64,000 nucleotides of DNA from Neostapfia colusana (taxonomy: Eukaryota; Streptophyta; Magnoliopsida; Poales; Poaceae), in contig JASWHV010000001.1 of NCBI GenBank assembly GCA_030760725.1, positions 77,707,683 to 77,771,682 on the forward strand, given 5' to 3'. The notes under the pieces are model-generated. The model was given only the letters and a program-made list of their open reading frames with translations, ran no database searches and was not told the DNA's origin. Within the stretch, counting starts at the first letter, position 1, and every line of letters starts with the position of its first letter. The translations under genes were made by a program, and so were the position numbers. Positions 1-12,036 of the stretch are shown piece by piece.

Positions 1-3000
1 CTCCTTTACTTCTGGCACACAGATCCTTTTCCCGTGCCACACCGTTCCTTGTTCATCCTCTCTAAAACCAGGAGCTTTATTTTCCTTAATGAGCTGTCTG
101 ATCTCTTGTATCTTCTCATCATTCTTTTGGCCCTCGCGTATGTCTCGCTCGAGTGTGGAGTCCACTTCCATGGCGATGGCTTCACCACTATTTACTAGAC
201 ATAGATTGAGCCTTATAACCTCGTCCTTCAATTCTGCAGGCATGTCCTTCAAGCTCAACTTATTGACCTGCACTTTCCGACTCAAAGCATCGGCCACGAC
301 GTATGCTTTTCCGGGATGATAGTTGATGCCCACATCAAAGTCATTGATTAGCTCTAACCATCTCCTTTGTCGGAGATTGAGATCTGGCTGTGTGAATATG
401 TACTTCAAACTCTTATGATCCGTATATATCTCTGTCCTCTTCCCCATCAAATAGTGCCGCCAAATTTTCAACGCGTGTACCACTGCAGCTAGTTCTAGGT
501 CATGTGTAGGATAGTTCTTCTCGTGCTTCCGAAGCTGCCGGGATGCATATGCCACGACATGTCCTTCTTGCATGAGAACACATCCCAACCCATTTCCAAA
601 GGCATCGCAGTACACTGTGAAATTCTTCTGCATATCTGGCATAACCAACACTGGGGCTGTTGTCAATCTCTTCTTTAGCTCCTGAAAGCTCGTATCGCAC
701 TGTGGCGTCCAGGTGAATGCTAGGATCTACGGAGATCTACGGAGATTCCTCCCTCCGAGATTATATGTCCTTAAAAGGGAACTCTCTTCAGCCAAAACTC
801 ACACTTGCTCAACTTGGCATATAATTGGTGTTCTCTCAGCCTCTGTAACACCAACCTTAGATGTTTCTCATGTTCTTCTTCATTTTTGGAGAAGACGAGA
901 ATATCATCTATGAAAACCACCACAAATTTGTCCAGATATTCCATGAATACCTTATTCATGAGGTACATGAAATATGCCGGGGCATTGGTTAGCCCAAAAG
1001 GCATGACAGTGTATTCATACAGTACGTACCGAGATACGAAAGCTGTCTTGGGAATATCAGATTGCCTTATCTTGAGTTGGTGGTATCCCGACCTGAGATC
1101 AATTTTCGAGAACACACAAGCTCCCCTCAACTGATCAAACAAGTCTTCAATGCGGGGTAATGGATACTTGTTTTTGATGGTTACCTCATTCAAAGCACGG
1201 TAATCCACGCATAACCTTTGGGTTCCGTCTTTCTTAGGCACAAATATCACCGGAGCTCCCCATGGTGAGGAACTAGGGCGAATATACCCCTTCTCCGTCA
1301 ATTCTCTTAAATGATCCTTGAGCTCTTCTAGCTGCTTGGAGTCCATTCGATAAGGTCTCTTGTATATCGGGGCTGTTCCCGGTACTAGCTCAATTGCGAA
1401 TTCCACGTCACGGTCGGGAGGCATACCTGGCAATTCCTCCGGAAAAACATCTGGATATTCCCTGATAGTCCTGATTTCCTCAACTTTCACCTCCACTTGA
1501 TTTAACTTAATGTCCCTCCTAGGCTCGTGTATTGTTATGAACTTTACTCTGGTACCACTGGGGTGAGTTAGTTCCACCGTTCTGGTCGAACAATGGATAA
1601 TTCCTTTATGTTTGGTCAACCAATCCATACCCAAAATAATATCTATCCCTTGTGAATCTATCACTATGAGGTTAGCCGTGAATACTACCCCATTAATGTC
1701 TAGGCTCACTTTGGGACACACTTGTCTTGTCCTTATTTCTCCACCTGGAGAGTTTACTGCTAGCATATGGTTCATTTGTGTTGTTGCTAGATCATGCTTC
1801 TTAATAAACCCTTGAGCAATGAACGAGTGGGTAGCACCAGAATCAAACAACAGGATTGCAATGTGTAAATTGGCAGGAAATTTACCAACTACCACGTCAG
1901 GTGCCTCTTGCGCTTCCTCTATGGTCACGTGGTTCACCCGTCCTCGCATCACATTTTGCTGTTGCGGCTGCACGGGCTTCTTCTTTGGGCACTTATGGGC
2001 GTAGTGCCCCACTTCACCACAGTTAAAGCATTGCACCCCAACCTTAGGTGTCTAGCCTTTGTTGTCTTGGGGTTGGTTTGGGGGTCCTGGTACTGCAGGT
2101 CGAGGTGGATATGCGGGGCGAGGCTGCTGTACAAACTGACGTTGTGGCGGTGTTCGTGCTGACGGGGGCCTGAAATTCGGGGTGTACCCTCTCGGTGCGG
2201 AGTAGGGTACCGCAGCACGGCTCGTCTGCCCTGTGGGTTGCTGCATCAGACGTGGGCGGGTGTTGCTGCCCGAGGCTTGTTGTGACCATCCCGCCTTCCT
2301 CTTGTTTTCATTTTCCAAGGCCTTCAACTTCCTTTCTACAACAAATGCTCTGTCCACCATCTTTTGGAAGCTTTCATAAGCGTTGGAGGACATTGCACAC
2401 TGCATTTTTGCGGTAAGTCCTTCCACGAAACAATCCTGTTTCTGCTCATCAGTCTCTATGTCCCGTGGGGTATAACGGGACAGTTGAGTGAATTTAGTGA
2501 GGTATTCCCTCACAGTCATGTTTCCTTGCTGCAATCCCAAGAACTCCTTCCTCTTGTTTTTGAGTTCACCCCTTGGTATGTAATGGTTGCGGAAGCTGCG
2601 CTTGAACTCTTCCCAAGTGATGTTCTCAGGGTCATGATGGGCGGCCACGTAAGCGGTCCACCAATCAGCAGCAGGTCCATGCAATTGGTGAGAGGCAAAC
2701 AGCACCCTCTCGTACCCTTCGCATTGTATGATCCTCATCTTGCTCTCAATGGTCTTTAGCCAGTCATCTGCCTCCAGGGGTTCAGCAGCACTTGCAAACT
2801 TTGGAAGTTGAGTTCCCAGAAACTCACTCAACCTTGGTTGGCGTGGTGCAGCTTGTGGAGGTGGAGCTTGGTGCAAGTTGGCCACCACTTGAGTCAGGTT
2901 CTAGATGAGCTGATTTTGATTCTCAAGCATTTGGTGGATGGGATCAACTCCTTCACGGTGACCACCCCTGTCTTGGCCTCCAGAAAGATGAGGGCTGCAG

Positions 3001-3054
3001 GCCTCATCATTTGTTGGCGGGGTTGGCAGCACGACCCTTTCCTCTTCTGGCCAT
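1..3054 (-). pseudogene. Element A gag-pol polyprotein, broken and truncated by the window edge
   Basis: Reading leftwards from the expected start codon at 3054, this matches element C's gag-pol from gag to about residue 1065, near the RNase H/integrase border. Visible parts are the gag region (about 2052-2888), a CCHC zinc knuckle (CFNCGEVGHYAHKC, near 2000), an aspartic protease DSGATHSF motif (near 1845) and a reverse transcriptase with FIDDILVFS (near 910). Lesions relative to C are: a frame disturbance just after the start codon (near 3010); a CAG-to-TAG change in early gag (near 2903); a TAG just before the zinc knuckle (near 2055); a TTA-to-TAA stop after KRVPF (near 770); and a deletion of about 155 bp after 719, filled by a short duplicated stretch. 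The RNase H region continues to the left edge. It cannot encode a working polyprotein. Confidence 0.93.
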
Positions 3055-3372
3055 CTTGCATGATCAACCAAATGTCAATTTAAAGCATTACGTATTATCT
3101 TACTACTTTCACTTGTTTTTACTTGGAAGTGTTGAGGCTTTGTTGTATTTATACTTTCTGAGGGTTCATGTCTCACACAAAAATAAATGCACTATTATTT
3201 CATGTGGGTTCACACACCAAAGCAAAACAACCTGAAGACGAGGCTGTGTACAATTGCTCATGGCTTCCACAACTCACGTCACACACCAACCATTAACACT
3301 CCATTAACTAGGGTAACGACTCGACTACTCGACGTCCTGCTAAACTAAGGAAAGGACTCTACACTACTCGTA

Positions 3373-4143
3373 TCACTGAGCTGGCTCCTCGGGATCTTCC
3401 TCATTATTGCGACTGGCTTCTGACTCTGCTTTGGGTGGGGAGGCTGCTGGTGGAGAAGTGCGACGACGCCTGATCGCTCGGCGATCTGGGGAGTCAGGAG
3501 TCCATGTATCATTTACGGTGACACACAGTTCATTCCCATCTCCTCTTTCTCTCGCCCTCAAGCAAGCTCGAAGTAAAGCCTCAGTTTCCTTCAGGGTGTC
3601 ACGAACATCCTGAAGCTCCTGCTGACACTCCTGCAGTCGAGTGCTGAGCATAGCAGCATCCTCCAAGCACAAGTCCATGTGCTCATGGGAAGTCCCCTGC
3701 TGCACTGGCGGGTACTTGTACTCCGTCGTACTACTCTCACGCTGGAGGACATACATGTACTCCGTCCTGTCCAGGTGGCGATGGTAGATGTGACTCTGGC
3801 AGGTGATGGCCTCCCAGGTGACATCCTTCTCCGCATCAACCTGTATCGCTCGACAAGCCAGAGAGCGGTGGATTTTAAGCAGCTGATTTTCGTGGATAAT
3901 CCTCATCTCTGAACTCCATTCTTCCCTCTTCTCATGGATGGTCCGGGTGGAGCTATAGTGTATGATTAGCTTGCCCGTATTGCCGACGGCTTGGAGCATG
4001 CGTCGAAGACGGCGCAACAAGCCTCCTACTGCCAATCCGTAGGAAAGGTACGTCACCGGACGGCTCTCCTCTCTTTGGGCAAGGGCAACTACGGGAGCTC
4101 TCCCTCCTATGTACTTGCGAGCGGTGTGAATCATGCGAACCAT
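3373..4143 (-). CDS. Element A upstream ORF (256 aa, between primer binding site and gag)
   Basis: This is an open 256-codon frame on the sense strand of the element, between its primer binding site and gag. It is homologous to the 259-aa frames at the same place in elements B and C. The N-terminal half is mixed and moderately basic (starts MVRMIHTARK). A Glu/Gln/Leu-rich stretch (LQECQQELQDVRDTLKETEA) looks like a coiled coil. A basic cluster (RRAIRRRRTSP) could be a nuclear localisation signal, and the tail is acidic (EEDPEEPAQ). I recognise no catalytic motif. About two dozen residues differ from the B copy by eye, yet the frame is intact although the neighbouring gag-pol has several lesions. 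An additional upstream frame (called orf0) has, from memory and unverified, been described for some rice gypsy elements of the RIRE3/RIRE8 type. Function is unknown. Confidence 0.6.
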   Translation of the reverse strand: MVRMIHTARKYIGGRAPVVALAQREESRPVTYLSYGLAVGGLLRRLRRMLQAVGNTGKLIIHYSSTRTIHEKREEWSSEMRIIHENQLLKIHRSLACRAIQVDAEKDVTWEAITCQSHIYHRHLDRTEYMYVLQRESSTTEYKYPPVQQGTSHEHMDLCLEDAAMLSTRLQECQQELQDVRDTLKETEALLRACLRARERGDGNELCVTVNDTWTPDSPDRRAIRRRRTSPPAASPPKAESEASRNNEEDPEEPAQ

Positions 4144-4339
4144 CTAAAACATAAAGCATTTATACTTAAGTTAGATAAAATTTTAAACAAAAATCCTATT
4201 TGAATAAAAGTTGGGATAAGATGAAGAAAGTGACCCAATTAAATAACACTTTTCAACCCACACCTTTTAAAATAGTTTTTAGGAAAATAGGGTCCTTAAA
4301 TACGTCCATTTCTACCTAGGTCCACGTTCCTACGGGCAA

Positions 4340-4356
4340 CCTTGGCTCTGATACCA
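4340..4356 (-). other. Element A primer binding site (tRNA-iMet type)
   Basis: On the minus strand this reads TGGTATCAGAGCCAAGG, starting four bases after the LTR end. TGGTATCAGAGC is the standard complement of the 3' end of plant initiator tRNA-Met. It fixes the element's orientation and the inner edge of its 5' LTR at 4361. Confidence 0.9.
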
Positions 4357-4360
4357 CTTC

Positions 4361-4928
4361 TGTCACACCCGGTTTCTCCGAAGAACAACCAAGTGAATAT
4401 CACATGTATGCCAGGATCATTTTCTCATACATGTGATGACAAATAGTGAAGCATCATTTATTACAAGCCAGGTGTCGAATATAAATAAGTCTTACATAGC
4501 ATATGTCTTGATGGACAACAAAAAGTTCATAAAATAGCAGCGGTATAATTATTCTCGTGGGCTCCGTCACAGGCATTGCCCGTGGGACTCCATGAACCTA
4601 GAAACCTCCTTCGGATCCAACGTCTTGATCATTAAACACCACTTCATTATCTTGACCTGAGCAGCAATATAAACCAACAAATATGCAAGGTTGAGTACCG
4701 ATGGTACTCAGCAAGTGTGGAAAAGTTATGTCATGCATGGCTAGAACAAGAAGAGGTTGAGCTCATGGTTAAAGCACTACGCAATTATTGCCTACCACCT
4801 TAGCTTATTAAGCACCTACATTTCTACACAGGTGAAATGGTCCCAATATCCCATCCCATCATCAAATAACCATAACATCATTTCCAATGTTAAGCTCCCC
4901 GCTTAACATCCACAACTTCCAAAGCCAT
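4361..4928 (-). repeat. Element A 5' LTR, inner (U5) part
   Basis: Starts TGTCACACCCGG at 4361, the same inner boundary seen in B (21202) and C (49977). It aligns with their LTRs until 4928, where the Ty1/copia LTR begins. The LTR resumes at 27220. Confidence 0.92.
4924..4928. repeat. Target-site duplication GCCAT, left copy (copia insertion)
   Basis: GCCAT directly precedes the copia LTR start TGTGAGACC at 4929. The same five bases follow its other end at 27215-27219. Confidence 0.95.
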
Positions 4929-5941
4929 TGTGAGACCTATGTGTGCTGAATACATTGGCAATTAGGATAAAAGTTAGCATTAACATTCAAAGTTTTGAAT
5001 ATTGCCAAAACATTCTTCTGTGGCAAGGTCCGACAAGTTCTTTGTTAGGTCCGCCAAGTGTTGGCAAGGTCCGACGCAAGGTCCGGAGAGCTCCTGCAAG
5101 GTCCGGAGAGCTTCTGTGAGGTCCGGAGCTTGTTTTTAGGGAGCTCCCGTGAAGTTCAACTCGTAGAACTGCAGCGTCTTGTTTTTGCTTTTAACTCGCA
5201 ATGTTTCAAACTTGCTTTATGGGAAGGTTTGCTTAGTATTAATTTGCTAAGTTTTTGGTGTGTTTTGGTGGTTATGGCTGTTATCATTTGATATGGTTTG
5301 CAACATGCTTATGTGACGTGCTCATGTAAGGTATTGTGGTTTTCGAACTAACGTGAGTCAAGTCGAGGACTTGTGCTCAGAAGAATTGGTTGTTTGTTCA
5401 TGTGCAGGTGTTGCTTGAGTTCAAGACATGGCTGGTGACGGGATCCTTGGACTAGTCTCAGGGATGAGATGAGGTTCCAACAACCAAGTTCGGGAGGAGT
5501 TGTGGTTGAGTTGATCGGGAGGTCGCGCAGCATGTTTGGATCAAGGGCAGTGCATATGAAGGTTGTGTGTACGTCGTTGGAAGGTGTTTGCACGTGTGCA
5601 AGGATTGCATGGACGTGGCAACATTGTTCCAAGGCGTGATGAAGAGAAGTGGACGTAAAGAATTGGTCGGAAAGGTCCAACCGGCTGGATTGCGTACTCA
5701 GGCTGAGGCTGAGTCGGATATGGCTCAAATATGGAAGATTTGAGTTGGTTATGATAGGATTTCGTGCTAGGCACGAAGTTGAGTTGTTTTAGGAATGTTT
5801 AGGACGTTCCTAAGGTGTTTGGAAGTCTCACGATTGCTTCTATCTACGAATAGGAGAGTCCTGAGCAGTTATGGTAAGTTAGGATACGAGTACAATTAGG
5901 AGTAGGAGTCCTAGATTGGATTGTTTAGCCTGAGGGCTGGC

Positions 5942-5948
5942 TATAAAA
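5942..5948 (+). promoter_or_regulatory. TATA box in copia 5' LTR
   Basis: TATAAAA in the context GGCTATAAAATCAAGG. It is conserved at 26603-26609 in the other LTR. Transcription would be expected to start near 5975, and the first third of the LTR up to this point would be U3. Confidence 0.7.
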
Positions 5949-6011
5949 TCAAGGGAGGCCAGAGCTCTCGTGGGTAGAGAACTTTGGGCTGTTCCTCTTG
6001 TGTTTCTATTG

Positions 6012-6017
6012 AATAAA
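6012..6017 (+). terminator. Likely polyadenylation signal AATAAA in copia LTR
   Basis: AATAAA about 65 bases after the TATA box, conserved at 26673-26678 in the 3' LTR, where it would act. Its place just downstream of the expected transcription start fits an R region. Confidence 0.5.
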
Positions 6018-6552
6018 ATTCATAGTTTCGAGGAGCTTTTGTGCCTTGTTCGTCCGATTTGTTTTTCGTCGTCTTTCTCGCCGAGTTTCTGGACAGACCG
6101 ACGTTGCTTTGCTGTTTCGTTCATAACTCGAGTTTTACAGATCCGATTGACGTGATTCTTTTTGGGTTGTCTTCACAACTCAATTATCTATCATCTGTGA
6201 AATTTTCACGAGCTTCGGATCTGTAGTTTTTGAGATACATGAGTTTCTTTGCAGCGTTGCAGATCTGTTTTATATCAGGTAGAACAGATTGATCTTCGTT
6301 TAATGTTTTGATCGTATCTCAAGTTTTACTTCGTGTTTTCAAGTGATTCTTGTTGCATTAGATCCGTGACTTGATTCTCTACCTCTCTACTTAATTTTTC
6401 ATGGTTGAACACGTTTGAAAACACTGGCACACACGGTTTCTTTAACCGATTGATTTTTTGCTGAGGGGTTTTTGTTGTTTCCGCTGCGAAAAGTTTTAAT
6501 GTACCATTCACCCCCCTATGGTAGATTTTCACGTGCTCTTCGATCCTACAAT

Positions 6553-6565
6553 TGGTATCAGAGCC
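6553..6565 (+). other. Copia primer binding site (tRNA-iMet type)
   Basis: TGGTATCAGAGCC two bases after the 5' LTR end. It matches the 3' end of initiator tRNA-Met, the usual primer of plant copia elements. Confidence 0.92.
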
Positions 6566-6611
6566 TCGGTGCTCTAATCTTTGTGATTTGCACGTGTTTT
6601 GACTAACCATC

Positions 6612-9600
6612 ATGGAAAAGTACTCCGCAAAACCTTGTGTGTTCAATGGCATCGATTTTCAGGTTTGGAAGGCGCGGATGGAGGCCTACATACAGGCGCA
6701 AGGCTTCGACATATGGGAAAAGGTCTACCGGAACTTCGATGTACGACCCAACGATCAAGTTACGGCTGCGAACATGAGAGATGTTGACAACAACAACAAG
6801 GCTCGCAACTTGATCATCCAAGGATTGACTCAAAGCGACTTTGACCGTGTTGCACACCTCCGATCTGCATATGATGTTTGGAAAGCTCTTTGTGACTACC
6901 ATGAAGGATCCAATACGATCAAGGAGGTAAGGCAAGATATGTTCAAGAAAGAATACATGCGTTTTGAGATGCAACCCGGTGAGTCAATTGACGACCTTTT
7001 TGCTCACTTTAATAAAATTCTCAGCAACTTGCGTAGTGTCAATGTTAACTTTTCAGATGCTGAAAATGCTAGACAATTGTTAGGAGCATTAGATATGTCA
7101 ATTTGGGAGATGAAAGTTACATCTATTCGTGAATCTACTGTCATGAGTTCTCTTACTTTAGACGTGCTTTATTCTAAATTGAAAACTCATGAAATTGACA
7201 TCATCTCACGTAAAAACCCCAACAAGTCTATTGCATTTCTTTCGCAACGTGACATGTCTAGTTCTAGTCAATCATCATCTAGTGGTGCACTCTCTTTGCT
7301 GTCCTCTCTAACTCTTGAACAGATTGAAGAGTTTCCAGAGGAGGAGCTTGCACTCATCTCTACTTGGTTCTCAAAAGCATTGCAAAATGTGAGAACTAGA
7401 AGGAGAGGAAGCTCCGGACCTCAACGATGTTTTGAATGTGGTAAGACAGGACATTTTCGTACGGAGTGCCCTAACCTTTCAGGTCCGACTTCACATGAAG
7501 AAAAGCAAACAAGGCCGAAGAAATCGTTTGCAAAGAATAAGAAGAAGAAAGATTTATCAATGCGCAACATAGTGCATAGTATGATCTCTGCACTTCAAGA
7601 TTTCGACTCAAGTGATATGGACACCGGTAGTGATGAAGATGAAGAAGCTATGGCAAATATGTGCTGCATGGCGAGCAAGTCAAGTTCAAGATCCGAGGAG
7701 GCAGAACACAACAGCGACGATGAAGAGGTATGTCCCACTTGCGAAGAAATGTGTGATGCTATTTCTCGTGCCACTGTTATATTAAAGAAAAAGGATGAAA
7801 AACTTAGGAACAATGCTGTTAAAATTGAATCACTAGAATCTGAAATTAATCGTTTAAAAACTTTGATTCCTAGTGATGATTCTTGTTCCTCATGTGATTT
7901 AATTTATGAACAATTATCCTCTTTAAGAAGTGTGCACGCATCTACACTTGATAAACTTGAACTTGAAATTGAAAAGAACAAAGAGGTTGCTGCACTTAAT
8001 GATAAAAATTTGAAAGATGCTTGTTGTTCTACAATTGATTTGCATTGTTCTTCATGTGATGATCTGAATAAGAAACTAAATGATGCTATGAATGAGATTT
8101 CTATTTTGAACAATGCTTTACGTGTGGATGAAGTTAAATATTGTTCAAATTGCAAACTAAAAGGAAAAACTTCATGGGAAAACTGCTTTGATCTGTCCAA
8201 TAATCTTTATGACATGCATAGGACACTAGATCGGTTTTCTAATGCAAATAAGAACCTAAACTTGCTGCTGAATTCTTCCAAGTCTTGTAATGATAAAACT
8301 GGTTTAGGTTTTAATTCTCGTGCTCATGCTAAGGCACACCCACCTAAAGTTGTAAAGTCATTAGGAAGCGGTTTGATTCAAACAGCTCCTAGACAAAAAG
8401 AGGTGATTTTCAAATCTGTAGGAGTACTGTCCCATTCGGGTTCTAATAAACGTGTTGCTTGCTCATCTAGACATGATAATAAGGTTATTTTTCATTGTAC
8501 CTACTGTGGTAGAGATGGTCATGTCATGGATTTTTTGTTATAGACTAGCTAAACACGATAAGAAACAAAGAATACTTGCTATATCACATAACAACCAAGC
8601 AAAATCTGCTAGACCGAATGTTCGGAGCTTGCAACCTGCTGTAATGAGTCAAAAACTTGCTCCCGGACCTACTGTTTTTTGTGCTACATATAACACATCT
8701 AAGTCAGTAGTTGGGAACAAAAATTTTCGATGTTTGGCTCATAAACCTGCTGTACCTTCTCAGCTTTCGCGTGTTATTCCTGCTGGACGTCGTGTGACTC
8801 AGTACTGGATTCCTAAAAGTCTTTTAACTAACCCCAGTATTGAGTCATCGACGTATTGTGCTGCTGTGTAGGTTTCATGTTTGAGGAAGGAGAACATTTG
8901 GATTGTGGATTCAGGTTGCTCACGCCACATGACCAGTAACAAAGAATGGTTCTCCTCTCTCTCTTTTGTGTCACGTGTAGAAAATGTTACTTTCGCCGAT
9001 AACTCTTCTACTCCCATAATTGCTAAAGGTTTGGTTAGAGTAAACAATCTCTACACTTTGAAAGATGTGGCACTTGTTAAAATTTGAAATACAACTTGCT
9101 TTCGGTTTCACAATTGCTAGATGAAAATCTAGAGGTTAGCTTTGATAAAAATTGCTGCAAGGTTGTAGATTCAAAAGGTGAGCTTTTGTTTAACATGTCT
9201 AGGTTTGGAAGAGTTTTTAAAGCTGATTTTGATTTGTCAACTTCAAAGCATCGGTGTCTAGTTGCTAATGATACAAAGGATCTTTATTTTTGGCATCGTA
9301 GACTTGGTCACATAGGCTTTGATAATCTCACTCGTGTTAGTGCTCTCGATCGCATACGTGATCTGCCGAAGCTTAAAAAGGACAATGATATTGTGTGCTC
9401 TTCTTGTAGACATGCTAAGTTTGTTGCAGGTTCACATGCTCCTCTCACAATGACCATGACAGCTGAACCAGGACAACTTTTACATCTTGACACAGTAGGT
9501 CCGGCACGTGTCCAATCCTTCGGAGGTAAATGGTATGTGCTTGTGATTGTTGATGATTATTCCAGATATTCTTGGGTTTATTTTATGGCATCTAAGAATG

Positions 9601-12036
9601 AAGCTTTTAGTCATTTTAGAACTTTATTTCTTGGATTATCTATTGATCACCCAGGATCATTAAAAGCAATTAGAAGTGATAACGGAACTGAATTTAAAAA
9701 CCAATCCTTTGATCACTTTTGTGCTGAAAATGGAATAGATCATCAATACTCTTCACCCTATGTACCACAACAAAATGGTGTCGTAGAAAGAAAGAACAGG
9801 ACCTTAGTTGAGATGGCTAGGACTATGCTTGATGAATATCAAACTCCTAGGAAATTTTGGGCTGATGCAATTGCAACCGCTTGTTATGTCTCAAATCGTG
9901 TTTTCTTGCGTGCTAAGCTTGGAAAACCCCATATGAGCTCCGGTTTGGACATAGGCCTAGTGTTACACACTTTATGGTTTTTGGTTGCAAATGCTTTGTT
10001 AAGAAACATGGTAATCTTGATAAATTTGAAGCTAGATCTGTTGATGGCATGTTTCTTGGTTATCCATCTCATACTAGAGGATACCGTGTGCTTTTACTTG
10101 ACACTAACAAAATTGTGGAGACTTGCGAGGTTTCTTTTGATGAAGCTAGCCCAAGTACTAGCTCCGATATTGCAGGTTCGGATCCATATCCGCATGGGGA
10201 GAGTATTTTTATTGAAGAAGATGAAGAAGTGGTGCTGCTGCCCGAAAACTCGGAAGTAAATAACGATCAAGCTGCTGATTTTGCACCACAACCAGCACCA
10301 ACAGTCACTACTGCTGGTTCGGACCTTCCTCAATCAACAAGCTCTCCTAATCAAAGGTCCGAACATGAAGAAGAAGGTGCTTGTGAAGTGTCTACTCCCC
10401 TCCGAGTACTCAAAAGTCATCCTCCACAACAAATCATTGGAAGCTTGCATGAACGAGTCACTCGGTCCAGGTTTTGCGATCCAAACTCTCATGCTCATTC
10501 TGCTTTTGTTGCTTCTTTTGAACCCAGGGATATATCACACGCACTCACTAATTAATCTTGGATTAATGCCATGCAAGAAGAGTTAGAAAATTTTGAAAGA
10601 AATAATGTTTGGAAACTTGTACCTCCACCTCAAGGTCACACATTAATTGGAAATAAATGGGTATTTAAAAATAAGCAAAGTGAGGATGGGGTTGTGGTTA
10701 GGAATAAAGCTAGGTTAGTTGCTCAAGGTTTCACTCAAATTGAAGGTCTAGATTTTGATGAACCATTTGCTCCTGTTGCTAGATTGGAAGCAATAAGAAT
10801 TTTATTAGCATTTGCTGCATCTAAAGGTTTCAAGTTATATCAAATGGATGTTAAAGTGCTTTTCTTAATGGCTACATAGAGGAGGAGGTTTATGATAAGC
10901 AGCCACCGGGTTTTGAAAATCCAAATTTTCCTAATCATGTTTACAAACTGTCCAAAGCCTTGTACGGTCTAAAACAAGCCCCTAGAGCATGGTATGATAG
11001 GTTAAAAACATTCTTACTTGAAAAGGGGTTTACCATGGGCAAGGTTGATAAAACTCTTTTGGTACTTAAGCATGGCAATGACTCATTATTCGTTCAAGTG
11101 TATGTGGATGATATTATCTTTGGTTGTGCTTCTCATGATCTCGTGTCCAAGTTTTCAGCTATGATGAGTTTAGAATTTGAGATGAGTATGATGGGAGAAC
11201 TCACATACTTTTTGGGGCTGCAAATCAAGCAAACAAAAGAAGGAACTTTTGTGCATCAAACTAAGTATACAAAGGACCTTCTTAAGCGCTTCAACATGGA
11301 CAAATGCAAGCCTCTTCGAACACCAATGGGAACAGCAACAACATTTGAACTTGACGAAGATGGTGACCCGGTCGATAAAAAAGAATACAGAAGTATGATT
11401 GGATCACTTTTGTAACTCACGGCGTCAAGACCGGACATACAATTCAGCGTATGTCTTTGTGCACGTTTTCAAGCTTCTTCACGTGCTTCACATCGCCAAG
11501 CCATCAAAAGGATTCTCAGGTACCTACATGGAACTCAAGAATTTGGCATTTTTCTTCCTTCTTCCTCAACCGTTTCTTTGAAAGCTTTTTCGGATGCTGA
11601 TTTTTGGAGTTATAGGATTGATAGGAAAAGTACTTCGGGTGCTTGTCATTTTCTTGGTAATTCACTTGTTGCTTGGTCCTCTAGAAAACAAAGTTCAGTT
11701 GCAGAATCCACGGCTGAATCTGAATATGTAGCTGCGACTAGCGCTTGCTCACAAATTCTTTGGATTGTTCAAACACTTAAGGACTATGGGGTTGATTTAG
11801 ATAGTGTTCCACTGTTTTGTGATAACACTAGTGCAATTTGTATTGCTAAAAACCCCGTGAAACACTCTAGAACTAAGCACATTGACATTAGGTATCACTT
11901 TCTTCGTGATAATGTTGAAAAAGGAAACATTGTGCTTCACCATGTCGATACCGAACAACAATTGGCTGATATTTTTACAAAACCTTTGGATTTCACTCGT
12001 TTTTGTTTCATTCGTAGTGAAATAGGGGTTATGCAT
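6612..12036 (+). pseudogene. Copia gag-pol polyprotein, broken; last codons displaced to 24587-24604
   Basis: The start at 6612 (MEKYSAKPCVFNG) opens a 643-codon gag-like frame with the WKARMEAYIQ region, a CCHC knuckle (CFECGKTGHFRTEC, near 7430) and a second cysteine cluster (YCGRDGH, near 8505). Protease DSGCSRHMT lies near 8908. Then come the pre-integrase WHRRLGH (9292), the integrase core with HLDTVGP, SDNGTEF and NGVVERKNRT (9485-9800), reverse transcriptase with YVDDIIF (11101) and RNase H with SDADFW and ESEYVA. Lesions: an extra T near 8530, TAG at 8869-8871, a frame slip near 9078, single-base losses near 9922 and 10856, TAA at 10553-10555 and TAA near 11413. Element B interrupts the frame after GVMH. 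The remaining codons, PHGLN and stop, lie at 24587-24604. Not functional. Confidence 0.93.
12032..12036. repeat. Target-site duplication TGCAT, left copy (element B)
   Basis: TGCAT immediately precedes B's left end (TGTCACACC at 12037). It is repeated at 24582-24586 right after B's last base. Confidence 0.96.

Larger units (their letters stand above)
4929..6550 (+). repeat. Copia 5' LTR (1622 bp)
   Basis: Runs from TGTGAGACC to CCTACA. It contains a run of GGTCCG-type motifs (about 5027-5130), a TATA box (5942) and an AATAAA (6012). It is homologous over its full length to 25590-27214. Confidence 0.95.

Noticed and set aside
5027..5130. Possible CRISPR-like array of GGTCCG repeats in the copia LTR
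   Set aside because: The repeats are short, degenerate and irregularly spaced, and lie inside a eukaryotic LTR.
6553..6565. tRNA-like signal TGGTATCAGAGC (also at 4340, 21181, 49956 on the minus strand)
   Set aside because: These are primer binding sites complementary to a tRNA 3' end. No tRNA gene structure surrounds them.
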